A program made the position numbers and the translations under genes. Of a stretch of 7,420 nt of DNA, positions 6,132-7,420 are shown piece after piece; position 1 is the first letter of the stretch, and every line of letters begins with the position of its first letter. The DNA comes from Alphaproteobacteria bacterium (GTDB taxonomy: Bacteria; Pseudomonadota; Alphaproteobacteria; Micavibrionales; Micavibrionaceae): the NCBI GenBank assembly GCA_016763095.1, contig JAESUK010000057.1:1-7420 (forward strand). Direction: 5' to 3'. A model generated the notes under the pieces. That model saw only the letters and a list, made by a program, of their open reading frames with translations, had not been told where the DNA came from and searched no databases.

Positions 6132-6471
6132 TAATCTTTCCTTCAAATGGGTTTTTCATGTTTTTATCTTCAATTTCTATCGCCCAGACATCTGGATCAC
6201 GTTCAATTGAACGGCGAATATACGCATCTATTTCAGATTCCGCAATCTCCTTATTACTATCACCTAATGCATGCATCCAACCAAGCGTGCCATCAGCGTC
6301 ACGCATTTGCGTTAAAACCTGATAACCATTGCCTAAACCGTTTATTTTGAGGATGACGGTGGCACCAGAATGTGCACCTTTATTCACAACATAGACAGGG
6401 ATACACGCAGAGTGACATTGCGCAATATGGCTTTCAACCCACAGGGCTGTTGGCAAAGAAGCATCACTCAT
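6124..6471 (-). CDS. DUF1491 family protein
   Basis: A 115-residue soluble protein recognised as DUF1491, a family of unknown function found mainly in Alphaproteobacteria. Recognised features are the N-terminal LPTALWVESHIAQC (family pattern: L.. lWV...., residues 6-19), a central strand pair with GATVILKINGL (36-46), and the C-terminal ESEIDAYIRRSIERDPDVWAIEIED (79-102), where the Asp-Pro-Asp-Trp-like step and IEIED ending are characteristic. There is no signal peptide or membrane segment. ATG at 6471 lies five bases after the fur stop with no obvious ribosome binding site, so its translation may depend on ribosomes finishing fur. Its end overlaps the prfC start. The last residues (NPFEGKIIG) extend past the usual ending, and their codons house the prfC ribosome binding site. 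Function is unknown; context alone does not assign one. Confidence 0.85.
   Translation of the reverse strand: MSDASLPTALWVESHIAQCHSACIPVYVVNKGAHSGATVILKINGLGNGYQVLTQMRDADGTLGWMHALGDSNKEIAESEIDAYIRRSIERDPDVWAIEIEDKNMKNPFEGKIIG
6139..6144 (-). promoter_or_regulatory. Ribosome binding site that decides the prfC start
   Basis: Minus-strand GAAGGA, then seven bases (AAGATTA), then TTG at 6131. The site lies within codons of the upstream DUF1491 gene. It favours TTG at 6131 over the TTG at 6146, which it overlaps or follows and so cannot serve. Confidence 0.6.
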
Positions 6472-6476
6472 GATCG

Positions 6477-6881
6477 TTATTTTCTTTTCTTGGCATAGAG
6501 CTCAAGACGGTGATCAACAAGATCAAACCCCATGTCTTGTGCAATCTTTTCTTTTAGAGCTTCAAGTTCATCGCTATGGAATTCTACAATCTCGCCACTA
6601 TCTATGTCTATTAAGTGATCATGGTGATCGTCATTAAGTTCATAACGTGAGAAGCTTTCATTGAAATCATGACGAATTAGAATGTCCATTTCATGAAGCA
6701 TCGCGACCGTACGGTAAACAGTTGCCATACTTATTGAGCTATCAAGGTTAGTGGCACGCTTATATATTTCCTCTACAGAAGGATGATCTTTAGAATCTTC
6801 TAGAACCTTAAGCACAGCTTTACGTGGGAGTGTTAGCTTCAACCCCGCATCAATACATATCTTTTCTAAATTCATTGCCAT
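6477..6881 (-). CDS. fur: Fur/Mur-family metal-responsive repressor
   Basis: A 134-residue Fur-superfamily regulator, a metal-dependent DNA-binding dimer. The winged helix occupies about residues 1-80, with LTLPRKAVLKVLEDSKDHPS at the front and ISMATVYRTVAMLHEMDIL as recognition region. Metal-site residues are visible: His33, Glu81, the HHDH cluster (86-89), acidic residues near 100-107 and His124 in LVDHRLELYAKK. The CxxC pair of E. coli Fur (Cys93, Cys96) is replaced by Asp92 and Ser95, and the reading HHDHLIDIDSGEIVEF matches alphaproteobacterial Fur/Mur, many of which respond to manganese. Whether this one answers to iron or manganese cannot be read from sequence. The ATG at 6881 lies 15 bases after the histidine kinase stop with only a weak ribosome binding site; Met3 at 6875 is an alternative start. 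The next gene starts five bases after its stop. Confidence 0.94.
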   Translation of the reverse strand: MAMNLEKICIDAGLKLTLPRKAVLKVLEDSKDHPSVEEIYKRATNLDSSISMATVYRTVAMLHEMDILIRHDFNESFSRYELNDDHHDHLIDIDSGEIVEFHSDELEALKEKIAQDMGFDLVDHRLELYAKKRK

Positions 6882-6896
6882 CTTACTTCACTCTAC

Positions 6897-7420
6897 TTAA
6901 TCGTCTGGTTTCATTTTAATACGTCGAGAAGGAAGTGTGATCGTTACAATTGTTCCTTTTCCTACATCGGATTCTAGCTCTAAATGCCCACCATGCAATT
7001 CAACCATAGCACGCGCAAGTGGAAGTCCTAAACCCGTTCCTTGCTGTTCTTTTGCATGCTGTGAATCCATAATCTGACCGAAGGGTTCCAACGCATCTTT
7101 GATCTTGTCTTTTGGAATACCTATCCCATGGTCTTCAACAGATAGAATCAGATCGCCAAGTTCATCTACAAAGACTTTTGTTTTTATTTCCTGCCCTTTT
7201 TTCGAAAACTTCACAGCATTACTTACAAGATTTATTAAGACCTGACGAATAAGGCGCATGTCAGCAATAAGTGTTGGTATCTTGTCTTCTATATCAATTG
7301 TAAGTTTTACTTCGCTCTTGAAAGCACGAGATTCCATGATACGGATTACCGAGGTTACGAGCCCAGCAATATCAATTTCCTGTTCGTCCAGATCAACTTT
7401 TCCAGATTCAATCTTAGACA
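6897..7420 (-). CDS. Sensor histidine kinase, C-terminal part (5' end beyond right edge)
   Basis: The frame is open from the right edge to TAA at 6897-6899, giving 173 visible residues. It starts with the end of the phosphoacceptor domain (SKIESGKVDLDEQEIDIAGL), then a full HATPase_c domain: N box RQVLINLVSNAVKFS (visible residues 58-72, with the magnesium-binding Asn), G1 VEDHGIGIP (94-102), F box EPFGQ (111-115) and G2 GTGLGLPLARAMVELHGG (127-144). It binds ATP and phosphorylates a His located outside the window. The sequence style matches PAS-containing hybrid or DivJ/PleC-like kinases of Alphaproteobacteria, but the sensor domains are not visible and no receiver domain follows the ATPase; the protein ends nine residues after its last strand. 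An ATG at 7337 is internal and not the start. It is the most upstream visible gene of the operon with fur, DUF1491 and prfC. Confidence 0.93.
   Translation of the reverse strand, partial: SKIESGKVDLDEQEIDIAGLVTSVIRIMESRAFKSEVKLTIDIEDKIPTLIADMRLIRQVLINLVSNAVKFSKKGQEIKTKVFVDELGDLILSVEDHGIGIPKDKIKDALEPFGQIMDSQHAKEQQGTGLGLPLARAMVELHGGHLELESDVGKGTIVTITLPSRRIKMKPDD

Noticed and set aside
6897..7337. Stand-alone 146-residue ATPase protein starting at ATG 7337
   Set aside because: The frame stays open to the right edge and the added 27 residues (SKIESGKVDLDEQEIDIAGL...) are a normal histidine-kinase sequence, so this is the end of a larger kinase.
1..7420. Prophage, insertion sequence, CRISPR or toxin-antitoxin locus
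   Set aside because: No transposase, integrase, terminal repeats, spaced direct repeats or paired small toxin/antitoxin genes were seen. The amidase alone does not establish a prophage.

Overview
The window looks like chromosomal DNA of an AT-rich alphaproteobacterium (about 40% G+C by eye). Three things point there: a Fur/Mur protein that lacks the CxxC zinc pair and reads HHDHLIDIDSGEIVEF, as alphaproteobacterial Mur/Fur proteins do; a DUF1491 protein, a family I know mainly from Alphaproteobacteria; and an Rrf2-type SUF regulator directly upstream of sufB. The genus cannot be named from this sequence. No tRNA, rRNA, CRISPR array, insertion sequence or prophage structural gene was seen.

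Layout, left to right. (1) Positions 1-2270, minus strand: an iron-sulfur assembly operon read right to left. It holds an Rrf2-family SUF regulator (start argued to be GTG at 2270), sufB (overlapping the regulator by ATGA), and then, five bases after sufB, an EamA/DMT-type membrane protein that runs off the left edge where sufC would usually be expected. (2) Positions 2271-2506: a divergent control region. On the minus strand it carries an IscR type-1-like operator overlapping a candidate -10, plus a second, perfect TATAAT next to a 10-bp palindrome. (3) Positions 2507-4366, plus strand: a 619-residue zinc amidase with three N-terminal peptidoglycan-binding modules and no signal peptide. (4) Positions 4437-4547, plus strand: a 36-codon ORF with a strong ribosome binding site, an internal repeat and a C-terminal cysteine. 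(5) Positions 4557-7420, minus strand: a compact operon read right to left, consisting of a sensor histidine kinase (3' part only), fur/mur, a DUF1491 protein and prfC (peptide chain release factor 3). Gaps are 15 and 5 bases, and the last junction overlaps.

How it fits together: regulator and SufB form an iron-sulfur assembly unit that is probably self-regulated through the operator. Fur/Mur, in the other operon, senses iron or manganese, so both minus-strand operons touch metal homeostasis, but no direct link is visible. The amidase gene and the small ORF sit between the two operons on the opposite strand and are the least ordinary part of the window. Everything else is recognisable housekeeping or regulatory content.
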